A DNA stretch of 58,283 nucleotides, taken from a virus. A program made the translations under genes and the position numbers. The DNA lies in IMG/VR virus record IMGVR_UViG_3300025154_000112, positions 1 to 58,283 of that record, one strand, 5' to 3'. Numbering within the stretch: position 1 is the first letter of the stretch; the number at the start of each line of letters is the position of its first letter. This document shows positions 31,936 to 40,519 of this stretch, piece by piece. The notes under the pieces are model-generated. The model saw only the letters and a program-made list of their open reading frames with translations. It was not told the DNA's origin and did not search any database.

Positions 31936-32745
31936 ATGCAATCCATAACAAATGCCATCCTAAACACCATATTTGTTGGCCTCCCTGAACAAATGTTCAT
32001 TGTAATCATCGCATTATCACTTTTAAAAATTAATGATCTACTAGATATTTTAATGTGGAAACGTAGTCTAACATGGATTATGCTCACAGCATTACCAGTA
32101 GCAATAATGGCAAATATCTTCAAGTATATTATCATAGTACCAAAACAAAATTCTATATTATCAATTATGTTTCTAATGATAATCTTAATGGAATACATAG
32201 TCATCACAAACAGTTTTGACATAAACATATCATTAATATTTAAAACAGCAATCTATACAGTCGGAAGCTTCGTCATTGTAGGAATAATAGAATACGCATA
32301 CTGTCCACTTCTATTATCGTTATTAGATAAGCCATATAGTTTTTTTAATGATAATGTCATGTACAATATCTTATGGGCCATTCCAATCAAAATTTTGCAT
32401 CTATGTATTGTTTCCTTAATTCTAGTTAGAAAAAACAGCAAAGTAAAAATTAATCTATTTAGTTCGGTTATCAGAAATAAATTTATTATTAGTGGTTTGT
32501 TGTTAGTATTGTCAACTAGAGTTCTAGTGGTAAATTATATGAACAAATTAGTAGAAAACAATAGCATTATAATTAAATTACAATTTATTGATGAACTAAT
32601 TGCTATTGTTATAATAACATCTATTCCAGTAATATTTTTAACATGGTTACTAATGGTAATTAATCATTATTTATGCAAAGAAAAAACAGCACAAATGGTT
32701 TGTGAAAATGTTGGGAATCAAGATTATGAGAATATGATTAATTAA
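31936..32745 (+). CDS. Multi-pass membrane protein, paralogue of 29314
   Basis: 269 residues, about 7 helices. It shares MQ.-TNA-LN, LP-E--F, K--DLLD--MW and an FN-N--Y pattern with the protein at 29314, so the two arose by duplication. No kinase domain. It follows agrB after 18 bases (AAAGGAGTG). Candidate peptide receptor or exporter. Confidence 0.7.
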   Translation: MQSITNAILNTIFVGLPEQMFIVIIALSLLKINDLLDILMWKRSLTWIMLTALPVAIMANIFKYIIIVPKQNSILSIMFLMIILMEYIVITNSFDINISLIFKTAIYTVGSFVIVGIIEYAYCPLLLSLLDKPYSFFNDNVMYNILWAIPIKILHLCIVSLILVRKNSKVKINLFSSVIRNKFIISGLLLVLSTRVLVVNYMNKLVENNSIIIKLQFIDELIAIVIITSIPVIFLTWLLMVINHYLCKEKTAQMVCENVGNQDYENMIN

Positions 32746-32784
32746 GGTGAGAGATATGATAATCAAGTGTATAAAATAAATTAT

Positions 32785-32814
32785 TTGACATTATGCAATC
32801 AATAATGTTATAAT
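32785..32814 (+). promoter_or_regulatory. Promoter upstream of the YopQ/YopR-like pair (distal)
   Basis: TTGACA, 18 bases, TATAAT (an overlapping TTATAA gives 17). It lies 143 bases upstream of the start at 32957. Confidence 0.75.
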
Positions 32815-32853
32815 GATATAATCATAAATAATAAAACTAATCAGGCATTCTTC

Positions 32854-32929
32854 TTGACGTATTGGCATATTATATATTATAATAGCATTGCGTATTATTA
32901 ACCAATACATAGCAACATAACTTGTTGCT
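32854..32929 (+). promoter_or_regulatory. Second promoter with operator-like inverted repeats
   Basis: TTGACG, 18 bases, TATAAT (32854-32883). Inverted repeats GTATTGG (32859) and CCAATAC (32902) flank its core, and AGCAACA/TGTTGCT (32911-32929) forms a second palindrome in the leader. This tandem promoter with palindromes is the kind of region a lysogeny regulator would control. Confidence 0.6.
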
Positions 32930-32956
32930 GATATGTCAAAAGGAGGAATAAATATT

Positions 32957-34312
32957 ATGAAACAAGATCGTCAAATTCTTGAGGATATTCTTAATTTAGT
33001 CATTGAAGATTATTCAAATGACAATCAAATTCAAGAGCAAGTCATAGGCAAATTATTAGAAAGAGGTATACCGAGGGGCAGAACTACAGGTATATTCACT
33101 AAAGCAATTCCTTTGGTTTATGTTGAAGAAATTGAACTATGTTTATTTACAAAATATCTTTATGGATACACTCACCGAACAGAAATAAATCCAGATGAGT
33201 TCTTTACAGAGATTGAATTGTCTTCTGCTGATTATTACAAAAAACTTGATAAAGAAAAAGTTAAGTATATTTTACTTCATAATGTCGATCAAATAGATGA
33301 TAGTCAATGGTTATGTACAAAGGAAACTTATCAAAATATTAATCTTTATATGGGTAATGGACTATTAACATATAATCCAAATACTCAAAGACAACTTTTA
33401 AAAAGACGAAGTGGAAACAGAATTGTTGAATCTATTAATATTGACAGCAAAAAGGTATCAGAAATTACAGAGTCAATGATAGATGGTTCTTTTTGCACTA
33501 ATGCTATTATGTGGAACATTCGCAAAATAAATGGACAAGAAAAGTTTAAGTATGATCTTAAAACTAGAACGTTATTAATTGAACCAGATAATGCGTCTAC
33601 GTTAGTAGACATAATTGATGGTGCAAATAGAACCTGTGGCATGTTAAAAACTGTTGAAATTAAGAATGACATAGATAGGGTTACATCAATTTATATTCAC
33701 CACGTTACAGAAGAGCGTGCCAATGAAATAATTCGACAAGAAAGTAAAAGTACACAAATTGAAACTGAATGGGTTGATTTTAAAAATACAGCCAATCCAA
33801 ATATGGAAGTAGCAAAAGCTATTAATTCTAGACAAAGGGCAAACGAAATGTTTAATCGTATAGCCTTAAATGAAAAGGAATTGATTATTGAAAACAAATT
33901 AATGACATTTGATACTTTATCAAAATCCATTGAATTTCTTTATGATCTTAAAGAGGAGCCAGTTATTAGAACCGCACAAGTTGAAAATGATATTGTAGAG
34001 TTGTTCAATAATATTATTGGACTCAATTATTCAAAGTTTAAAACAGAATTATCTAATACCAAAGAAAATTCATATCTTGCACATAACAACATGTTTATGG
34101 GGTATATTATTTTAGGAGATTTATTAAGACAAGAATATGGTGATGACTGGAAACCTAGATTAGTAAAAGTATTAAACTCTTTAGATTTCGATAAATCAAA
34201 TAAAATTTGGAAAAAAATTGGAATCGAAAATCATGTAAATTTATCTACATTTAAAAAGATTTCTGATTATTTTAAAGATGTTGTTTATCAACTTCAGAAG
34301 GAGGTATCATAA
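32957..34312 (+). CDS. YopQ-like / DGQHR-DndB-like protein
   Basis: 451 residues from ATG 32957 (AAAGGAGG upstream). Contains VDIIDGANRTCGML, similar to the DGQHR-type motif of DndB and related ParB-like proteins. Size and position, immediately upstream of and overlapping a YopR-like gene, match SPbeta YopQ (about 460 residues); this is from memory. Function in SPbeta is unknown but linked to the lysogeny locus. Confidence 0.6.
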   Translation: MKQDRQILEDILNLVIEDYSNDNQIQEQVIGKLLERGIPRGRTTGIFTKAIPLVYVEEIELCLFTKYLYGYTHRTEINPDEFFTEIELSSADYYKKLDKEKVKYILLHNVDQIDDSQWLCTKETYQNINLYMGNGLLTYNPNTQRQLLKRRSGNRIVESINIDSKKVSEITESMIDGSFCTNAIMWNIRKINGQEKFKYDLKTRTLLIEPDNASTLVDIIDGANRTCGMLKTVEIKNDIDRVTSIYIHHVTEERANEIIRQESKSTQIETEWVDFKNTANPNMEVAKAINSRQRANEMFNRIALNEKELIIENKLMTFDTLSKSIEFLYDLKEEPVIRTAQVENDIVELFNNIIGLNYSKFKTELSNTKENSYLAHNNMFMGYIILGDLLRQEYGDDWKPRLVKVLNSLDFDKSNKIWKKIGIENHVNLSTFKKISDYFKDVVYQLQKEVS

Positions 34313-35322
34313 TGTCATTAACTATTGAAAGAACTTTATTTAACGAAGAATTGAAAAATCGTTTTCTTGATGAGAAATATCCTAATGAAAGCACTAGAGT
34401 GACAAATACCTCTATCTTAAAAAGTGTTAGTAGATTCGAGCATGAAAAAAACAAAGATTTGAGCAAATTTAGTTACGAGGAAGTAAAAGAATTACTAATT
34501 GGAATGAAAAAGAAATCTCTTAAATCATTAGGTGTATCTTATACAATTATCATGCAATATCTTGATTGGTGTTTATTTAACAATTACAGTTCAATGAACG
34601 TATTGAAATTAGTTGATAAAAAAGAAGATTTACCAAAATATATCCATCAAGTAGCTCAGAGAAATTCCTATATCACTAGAGAACAAATGTATGATTATTG
34701 TGACGGATTGTATAATTATGTCGATAAAGCATTAATGGCATCATTATATGAAAATATCAGAGGCAGAACAATAAAAGGACACACCTATGAAGAATTAAGA
34801 AATCTAAAAATGAGTGATCTAGACCCTGAATCAAATATAGTTATTATAACTAGAGATCCAGATGACAAAATTAAAAATCCTCGACCAAGACCTATAACTG
34901 TAGATCCAAGGACTATGGAAATATTGCGAATGGCTTGCATTGAAGACACTTATCATAAATCAAATGGAGAAGATACCGGAAGATTTGCTATTATGCCTGT
35001 TAAAGATACTCCATATATTCTTAGAACACTTGACAGGAAAAGTAGTGACAATGATGAAAAAATTACTGTTGGAAATATAAGTTCGAGATTTAAAAACTTT
35101 AGAACTTATACAGGTATTAAATTTTTAAATCCAACTCTTATATTTCAATCCGGTATGCTTGACAGATGTTTACAAAAAGAAATAGAACTTGGTGAATTAA
35201 AATCTGAAGATTTTAAGCAATTATTTAAAGACTTAGAATTGGATGAAAGGGGTTGGCAAGGATTAAAAGAAATGTATGAGACTTATAAGCAAACACAAAC
35301 TAAGTCTACAGTCCCTAAGTGA
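34312..35322 (+). CDS. YopR/MrpR-like regulator with a recombinase-like fold
   Basis: 336 residues. It has the layout of a tyrosine recombinase: an N-terminal helical domain, a middle segment ENIRGRTIKGHTYEELRNLK (the first Arg box) and a C-terminal LNPTLIFQSGMLDRCLQKE box that lacks the catalytic His and Arg, with no nucleophilic Tyr seen. SPbeta YopR (MrpR), the master lysogeny repressor, is similarly an inactive recombinase fold (about 325 residues). The start overlaps the upstream stop. A perfect hairpin covers its stop codon. It is likely the repressor of this phage. Confidence 0.65.
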   Translation: MSLTIERTLFNEELKNRFLDEKYPNESTRVTNTSILKSVSRFEHEKNKDLSKFSYEEVKELLIGMKKKSLKSLGVSYTIIMQYLDWCLFNNYSSMNVLKLVDKKEDLPKYIHQVAQRNSYITREQMYDYCDGLYNYVDKALMASLYENIRGRTIKGHTYEELRNLKMSDLDPESNIVIITRDPDDKIKNPRPRPITVDPRTMEILRMACIEDTYHKSNGEDTGRFAIMPVKDTPYILRTLDRKSSDNDEKITVGNISSRFKNFRTYTGIKFLNPTLIFQSGMLDRCLQKEIELGELKSEDFKQLFKDLELDERGWQGLKEMYETYKQTQTKSTVPK

Positions 35323-35335
35323 TGGGACTGTAGAC
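35304..35335 (+). other. Perfect hairpin over the end of the YopR-like gene
   Basis: GTCTACAGTCCC and GGGACTGTAGAC form a 12-bp perfect stem with an 8-base loop that contains the stop codon. No T-run. It could serve as a retroregulator or transcript end stabiliser. Confidence 0.65.
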
Positions 35336-35441
35336 CCAATTATATCAGTCTAAACTTAAAATACATGAGAGTATAAAAATAATTAAATCTAATTTAAAAT
35401 TATTTTGTCGAAAGAATGGTTATATGCATATAATTTTTGTT

Positions 35442-35470
35442 TTGCAATTGGATGGACAAAGTGGGATAAT
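35442..35470 (+). promoter_or_regulatory. Promoter of the right early cluster
   Basis: TTGCAA, 17 bases, GATAAT, with a 14-base perfect palindrome TTATATGCATATAA just upstream (35420-35433). It starts the run of small genes after the repressor candidate; the palindrome could be an operator. The rest of the 245-base gap shows nothing else. Confidence 0.65.
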
Positions 35471-35567
35471 GTAATTGGGCAAAGGGAGAATATATGTTCC
35501 TAAAATATGCTCAGAAAGGAACAAGCATTTGGTTTCACTAAAAAATATAAAGGGGGCAGTTGAATTA

Positions 35568-35966
35568 ATGACAGAATTAGAAGTATTTGTATTAAAAGAT
35601 AGTAGAGGAAATTTTGTAGGAGTTAACTCAATCTCATATGACAAACAAATTAGGAGATATATATATTCTTATTCTGAAACGCTTTCGAATGGATATTATA
35701 CATATACAGATGAATTGGATGCCAAAAATGAATTAAATCTTCTCCAAGAAAAGGGAATAAAAATAAAATTTGGGATTGCATTCCATATTGAAAGAGTTAA
35801 TATGTTAGAAGTTTCAAGAAGTGAAGTTAAACTAGGCATTGTTAAAACTTGCCCATTTAAACACATAGTGATCAATGAAATAGAAATAGATCATCCAGTG
35901 GTTGATTCCATAGGAATTAAAAGTATTTTGATGGATTACAGAGCAATGGTAGAAGTGGGGATTTAA
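35568..35966 (+). CDS. Hypothetical protein
   Basis: 132 residues from ATG 35568, chosen because AAAGGGGG sits at correct distance. The frame is open upstream but its codons there look like leader. Beta-rich N-terminus (ELEVFVLKDSRGNFVGVNS). No family recognised. Confidence 0.6.
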   Translation: MTELEVFVLKDSRGNFVGVNSISYDKQIRRYIYSYSETLSNGYYTYTDELDAKNELNLLQEKGIKIKFGIAFHIERVNMLEVSRSEVKLGIVKTCPFKHIVINEIEIDHPVVDSIGIKSILMDYRAMVEVGI

Positions 35967-36027
35967 TCCCCTTTCTCTTAATCTATAAAACCCAAAATAA
36001 AACTTGACAGAAAAGAGAAGTTACAAA

Positions 36028-36555
36028 ATGAGAAAACTTAGTATTTTACTTAGTGCTTTTATTATCATAAGTAGTATGGGATCAAATCATATTAATAATT
36101 ACAAAGGAAGTGATGCTAATGTTTTGAAAGAACTAAGAAAGCAATACATAGTGACTCCTACTAAGAAAGAGATAATTAGCGAAGAAGATAAATCCATATT
36201 TAAAGTGACTAGTTATGATTTATCTGTCCAATCATGCACCAAATCAAGAGGAGAAAGTGGTTTTGGTATTACAAAAAATGGTACAAACTTAAAAAATAAG
36301 TCATGGGAAAATACTGGTGCTAGATTCATATCAGTTGATACTAGAGTAATTCCATTAAATAAAAAAGTAAAATTGACATTTATAGATCATAAACATAAGA
36401 AATATTCAGACAATTATACAACAGTAGATACAGGTTCAGGAATAATTGGAAATAGAGTGGATTTGTTTCTGGGAGATTTTCATAGTAGTAACCCGAGTAA
36501 AAAATCAATTGATTTCGGTATTGGATATGCTACAGTAACAATTTTAGAAAATTAG
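36028..36555 (+). CDS. Secreted 3D-domain protein
   Basis: 175 residues from ATG 36028. A signal peptide (MRKLSILLSAFIIISSMGS) is followed by a 3D domain: VTSYDLSVQSCTKSRG, then RFISVDTRVIPLNKKV and VDTGSGIIGNRVDLFLGD, with the three conserved Asp of the family (MltA/RpfB-YuiC type). Such enzymes cleave peptidoglycan or bind it. In a lysogen it could alter the cell wall; it may also act in lysis. Confidence 0.8.
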   Translation: MRKLSILLSAFIIISSMGSNHINNYKGSDANVLKELRKQYIVTPTKKEIISEEDKSIFKVTSYDLSVQSCTKSRGESGFGITKNGTNLKNKSWENTGARFISVDTRVIPLNKKVKLTFIDHKHKKYSDNYTTVDTGSGIIGNRVDLFLGDFHSSNPSKKSIDFGIGYATVTILEN

Positions 36556-36616
36556 CATAATCATGTGAACAAATTAGTAAAATATAAAAATAAAATTTAA
36601 GGAGATGTTTAATATT

Positions 36617-36805
36617 ATGAGAGATTATGTATATGTTCAGTTTGATGGATTCAGAGATAGACTTAGAAAACAAGATGAACTAAAGAAGGAAATGATAAAA
36701 AGATTTGGTAAAAATAAACCAGATGATTTCAAGTTTAAAATAACTTTTGATAATTCTTTTGTAATAGTAGAACATATAAATGAACGAGAACTTATTAATC
36801 GATAG
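36617..36805 (+). CDS. Small charged protein
   Basis: 62 residues, basic-acidic helical centre (RKQDELKKEMIKRFGKNK). ATG 36617 follows AAGGAGATG. No family recognised. Confidence 0.6.
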   Translation: MRDYVYVQFDGFRDRLRKQDELKKEMIKRFGKNKPDDFKFKITFDNSFVIVEHINERELINR

Positions 36806-36924
36806 TGATACATAAAAGAAGACATAAAATATTTTCATAAAACTTTCCAATACACCCTTAATTTATAATTCTTATTCGTATAATCTTATAAAGTATAAAT
36901 TAATTAGAAAAGAGTGTGGATTTA

Positions 36925-37374
36925 ATGATTATAACAAAAAGTGTAGAGATTACAAGAACAGAGCAAGTCATCGTAGGCGTTATTTGCAACTGTTGCGGTA
37001 AACCAGTTGAACAAGATAAATTAGATTCAATTCAGCAACTTAATTTTTCATTTGGTTATAATAGCATATTTGATAATAATAATTCATGGAAAGCGCAAAT
37101 GTGTGAAATATGTTTAATTAAATTTGTTAAAACATTTAAAATTGTTCCCGAAAATTTTATGATTGATAAATCATTTATATCAAAATACGATAACAACCAT
37201 GATTTACATCAAGGGGCATTTGAAGTATGGAAAGAAACAAACGAATGGGATTATGACGAAGAAGATCCGTACAATAATTTTTACGATGAGGATTTTTTAG
37301 AGTATGAAGAAATTTCAGATGCAATAGAAAATAGGAAACCATTACATACTAATATTTTGAGATTAGTAAAGTAG
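36925..37374 (+). CDS. Zinc-ribbon-containing protein
   Basis: 149 residues. A first pair VICNCCGKPV and a second pair MCEICLIKF form a likely zinc ribbon around 45 residues of beta structure; the C-terminus is very acidic. ATG follows AAAGAGTG. No named family. Confidence 0.6.
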   Translation: MIITKSVEITRTEQVIVGVICNCCGKPVEQDKLDSIQQLNFSFGYNSIFDNNNSWKAQMCEICLIKFVKTFKIVPENFMIDKSFISKYDNNHDLHQGAFEVWKETNEWDYDEEDPYNNFYDEDFLEYEEISDAIENRKPLHTNILRLVK

Positions 37375-37429
37375 TCATAATGTAGAGCATAATGTTAATT
37401 TTAATAAAAAAAACAAAGGAGAGAAAATA

Positions 37430-37732
37430 ATGAAAGTAAAAATTATCGCAAATGCTCCATCTAGTAGTACTGCCTCAGATATTAGTAAATATATTGGTAA
37501 GGTTTATACAGTCGAAGATGATAGAGTATATGATGATGGTTCTATTGGAGTATGTTTTAATGATGAAAATGGATCAGTAAAAGTTTATAAGGGAGAATAT
37601 CAAATTATCGAAGATATTGATAAAGAATTGCTTAAATTTGTTAGTGAAAATTGTCCAGAAGATGTTTATTATCAAGATATATTGGATTTTATTTTAGAAC
37701 ATAGGATAATATTGGTTGATTTGTTACAGTGA
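37430..37732 (+). CDS. Hypothetical SH3-like protein
   Basis: 100 residues: KVKIIANAPSSSTASDISKY, then KVYTVEDDRVYDDGSIGV, suggestive of a small beta-barrel; helical tail. AAAGGAGAG lies upstream. Confidence 0.6.
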   Translation: MKVKIIANAPSSSTASDISKYIGKVYTVEDDRVYDDGSIGVCFNDENGSVKVYKGEYQIIEDIDKELLKFVSENCPEDVYYQDILDFILEHRIILVDLLQ

Positions 37733-37766
37733 ATTGGATATCTAACTGAAAGGGAGAGAAGATAAA

Positions 37767-38375
37767 ATGTATAAAAATAAATGTGATAATTGTGTTAAAA
37801 GTAATATCTGCGTAGTAAATGCTAAAGTCGTAGAAGTAAAACAAGAATTACACTCTCAAGCATATAAATTACAATACTCTTTATTAGATGATATGCATTA
37901 TATTAACAAAGCAGATGTGTACTTTTATGAAGAAACTAAATTTGGTGTCAGAGAATGTAAACATTATCTAGAGAAGAATCCACAATATCTTGATGAGAAA
38001 AATAAGAAGGCAGTAGATCAAGCAGAAATAGAAAAAGAAATTGCTACAGCATTCTTTAATGCACTCAAATTATATCCTACTAATGATGGGTTGAATTTTA
38101 ATATGAGTGTTGAAAGTGAAGAAGGAGATGATGGCACAGAGAAACTAAATAAAATCTGTGAATTTTTAATACCAGTTTTAGGATATGCAAAAGCAGAAAT
38201 TAGGACTTATGAATATGGTAGAAAGATTTCAGATATTAATCTTACTTTGAAAAAGAATAATTTTGGAGTCTCTATTAATTATCGTTGTTATGGAACCGAA
38301 TATGGTAAAGGAATTTTAATTGTTAAACAATATTCCAATTCCATATCAAATGATTTTGATAATTATAAAAATTAG
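37767..38375 (+). CDS. Hypothetical protein with N-terminal Cys motif
   Basis: 202 residues: CDNCVKSNIC at the N-terminus, a long charged helix, then an alpha/beta C-terminal half with GVSINYRCYG. The N-terminal Cys cluster resembles the small zinc proteins nearby; the rest is unrecognised. GGGAGAG lies upstream. Confidence 0.6.
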   Translation: MYKNKCDNCVKSNICVVNAKVVEVKQELHSQAYKLQYSLLDDMHYINKADVYFYEETKFGVRECKHYLEKNPQYLDEKNKKAVDQAEIEKEIATAFFNALKLYPTNDGLNFNMSVESEEGDDGTEKLNKICEFLIPVLGYAKAEIRTYEYGRKISDINLTLKKNNFGVSINYRCYGTEYGKGILIVKQYSNSISNDFDNYKN

Positions 38376-38393
38376 AAAGAAGGAGTGAAATAA

Positions 38394-38837
38394 ATGTTAA
38401 TCAATCAAATTAAATCAGATGCTCTTATCGCACGCAAGGCTCGTAAAATTGATACTGCAACATTATTAACAACCCTATATTCTGAAGCCTCTATGATAGG
38501 TAAAAACCTTGGAAATAGACAATCTACAGATGCAGAAGTGTTGCAAGTCATTGAGAAATTTATTAAAAATGCAAATGAGATTCAAACAATTCTTTTGAAA
38601 AATAATAAGAATACAAGTAATATTGTTTCTGAGATTTTAGTTTTAAGTAAGTATTTGCCTCAGAAAATGAGTAGAGAGGAGTTAGAAAATGTTGTTAGAG
38701 ATATTATTGAAGCATTGAAAGATATTAATTCAGAAGTGCAAATGGGCAAAGTTATGTCTGTACTGAAGAACTCCTATGGTGGGACTTATGACGGTAAAAT
38801 TGCTAGTGAAATTGTAAAGAAGGAGTTGGCAAATTAA
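38394..38837 (+). CDS. GatB/YqeY-like protein
   Basis: 147 residues. YqeY family pattern: IKSDALIARKARKIDTATLL, TDAEVLQVIEKFIKNANE, LSKYLPQKMSREELE and GKVMSVLKNSYGG. The family shares the tRNA-binding tail domain of aspartyl/glutamyl-tRNA amidotransferase subunit B; the exact role of the stand-alone protein is unclear. AAGGAGTG lies upstream. Confidence 0.85.
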   Translation: MLINQIKSDALIARKARKIDTATLLTTLYSEASMIGKNLGNRQSTDAEVLQVIEKFIKNANEIQTILLKNNKNTSNIVSEILVLSKYLPQKMSREELENVVRDIIEALKDINSEVQMGKVMSVLKNSYGGTYDGKIASEIVKKELAN

Positions 38838-38839
38838 TT

Positions 38840-39193
38840 ATGATATTAAGCAATGAGGAATTAATCAAATTAAAGGTTTTGATTCTTGGTCAATTAGACG
38901 AAGAATATAATGATAATTGTATGGAATGTACTCCAAAAAATCCTTGCTGTAATTTAATTAGTGCATGTAATAAATATGGTTCATTTAATTTTGTAGATGG
39001 AGCAATGGAAATGGTTAGAGATTTGTTTGATACTATTGAGAGTTTAAAAGATGATTTATTTAATGCGAGAATTATTGATAATTGCATAAACTGTAAAAAC
39101 AGTGATAGGAAATTAAAAAGATGCCGTTTAGAAGGGGATGAGGAATTGGAATGTCTTTCAGATAATTATAGTTGGCATATTAGAAGAAAGTAA
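38840..39193 (+). CDS. Cys-rich hypothetical protein
   Basis: 117 residues: CMECTPKNPCCNLISAC at the front and CINCKNSDRKLKRC near the end, two possible zinc sites around a central helix. Starts two bases after the YqeY stop. Confidence 0.6.
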   Translation: MILSNEELIKLKVLILGQLDEEYNDNCMECTPKNPCCNLISACNKYGSFNFVDGAMEMVRDLFDTIESLKDDLFNARIIDNCINCKNSDRKLKRCRLEGDEELECLSDNYSWHIRRK

Positions 39194-39237
39194 TTGGAAC
39201 AAAGTTATTAAAATGACTATTTGAAAGGATGAAAAAT

Positions 39238-39582
39238 ATGTATAAGAAATTATTAAATAAAGGATTTAAACCTTATTATTATACCAATGCTGATTTCCTA
39301 ACCTCTACATCGTGCAAAAGTAGATTATTTTACACTTTAAAAGTTAATAACGAAGATTTAATAAATTCTATATTAAATGTATTAAATAAATATAATGATT
39401 ATTTCAATATTTTATTAGAACCAGATTTAGTGACTTGGATTGAAATTGATGAATTTTTAGAATCATTTTGGTGGTATTTTTATAATACAGATAAAGATAA
39501 TATTGAAATTACTTCGGAAGAAATGGGGAGAATATTAGAAATATTACCTAGTAAGTTTATCTTTGAACATAAAGATTGGTAG
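39238..39582 (+). CDS. Hypothetical protein
   Basis: 114 residues. ATG 39238 is preferred over an ATG nine bases upstream that touches the AAAGG box. Aromatic-rich (FNILLEPDLVTWIEIDEF). No family. Confidence 0.6.
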   Translation: MYKKLLNKGFKPYYYTNADFLTSTSCKSRLFYTLKVNNEDLINSILNVLNKYNDYFNILLEPDLVTWIEIDEFLESFWWYFYNTDKDNIEITSEEMGRILEILPSKFIFEHKDW

Positions 39583-39626
39583 ATAAAATCTATGGTTTAT
39601 TCTAATGGGAATAAGGGAGTAATTAT

Positions 39627-39845
39627 ATGATATTAGAGGGGATTGCCATTGGGTTATGTATTGGTATTGGAGGAATGTTTTTATCATCTAAATTTTATCA
39701 AGATATTTTAATATTAAAAGCAGAAAGTAAAAATAGAACGCCTGAAAAATTAGGTAAAAAATTCTATTATATTGTCCCAGAAGAAGAATATTTAGATATG
39801 GAAATTGCTTGGTTAACTAAAGAAAATGAAATTATCAAAATTTAA
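39627..39845 (+). CDS. Small membrane-anchored protein
   Basis: 72 residues: a hydrophobic N-terminal helix with glycine pattern (GIAIGLCIGIGGMFLSS), then a charged soluble tail. Function unknown. Confidence 0.6.
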   Translation: MILEGIAIGLCIGIGGMFLSSKFYQDILILKAESKNRTPEKLGKKFYYIVPEEEYLDMEIAWLTKENEIIKI

Positions 39846-39862
39846 GAAAGAAGGAAAATAAA

Positions 39863-40126
39863 ATGTTAGAACAAGTCATTAAAGATGAAATTGAAACTGT
39901 AATTCAAGAAAAAGGACTAACTCAAATCATAAAAGACATTGTTCGCAGTAAAATGTCTAATGAAAATATTCAACAAATAATTGAAATGGAAATTGACAAA
40001 CTATTACCTGAAGCAATATCAGAAAGTGTAAGCTATCAACTTTTAGACAATGGAGCAGTTCATGAAATGGTTTATGAAAAATTAAAAGATATGGTTAAGG
40101 ATAAGATTTCTGATTGGAAATTATAG
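39863..40126 (+). CDS. Helical coiled-coil-like protein
   Basis: 87 residues, all-helical, with repeated I-x-x-I patterning (EQVIKDEIETVIQEKGLTQI). Likely oligomeric. AAAGGAA lies upstream. Confidence 0.6.
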   Translation: MLEQVIKDEIETVIQEKGLTQIIKDIVRSKMSNENIQQIIEMEIDKLLPEAISESVSYQLLDNGAVHEMVYEKLKDMVKDKISDWKL

Positions 40127-40142
40127 AAAGGGGAGAAAATAA

Positions 40143-40484
40143 ATGATATCACTATATCTTGACGATTTGCGCGATTGCCCAGATGGGTTTATATTAGTAA
40201 AAACAGTAAGTCAATTAATTTATAAACTTGACGAATTAAAAGAATTAGATCAAGAGGTGAACATTATTAGTTTGGATCACGATTTAGGCGAAAATGAGCC
40301 AACTGGATATGATTTTGTAAAATATCTTATTGAATTAGGACAATATAATCCAAATATTTATCCTAAACAAATATTTCTTCATACAGCAGATGGAGTAGGA
40401 AGAGACAATATGTTTAAATTGCTTGAAAGATATAAGCCTGATTGGGTTAAGTTACATCGTGGGCCTATGCCTAACAATGATTAA
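40143..40484 (+). CDS. cREC-type receiver-like protein
   Basis: 113 residues: YLDDLRDCPDG at residues 5-15 and SLDHDLGENEPTGYDF form the acidic active site of the cyclic-phosphate processing receiver-like family, predicted in the literature to act on RNA ends in repair contexts. It carries the Asp pair of receiver domains without a partner kinase. GGGGAG lies upstream. Confidence 0.75.
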   Translation: MISLYLDDLRDCPDGFILVKTVSQLIYKLDELKELDQEVNIISLDHDLGENEPTGYDFVKYLIELGQYNPNIYPKQIFLHTADGVGRDNMFKLLERYKPDWVKLHRGPMPNND

Positions 40485-40519
40485 TTAAATCATAAAATAA
40501 AATCTAGGAAGTGAGTTGA

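Noticed and set aside
29314-32745. AgrC histidine kinase
   Set aside because: Neither membrane protein extends into a dimerisation or ATPase domain; both end after the last helix with short tails.
30155-35322. Arbitrium AimR/AimP genes
   Set aside because: No TPR-rich AimR-like protein or AimP-like export peptide occurs upstream of the YopQ/YopR-like pair in this window.
34312-35322. Active integrase
   Set aside because: The C-terminal box lacks the catalytic His-Arg pair and no nucleophilic Tyr in context was found; attachment sites are also absent.
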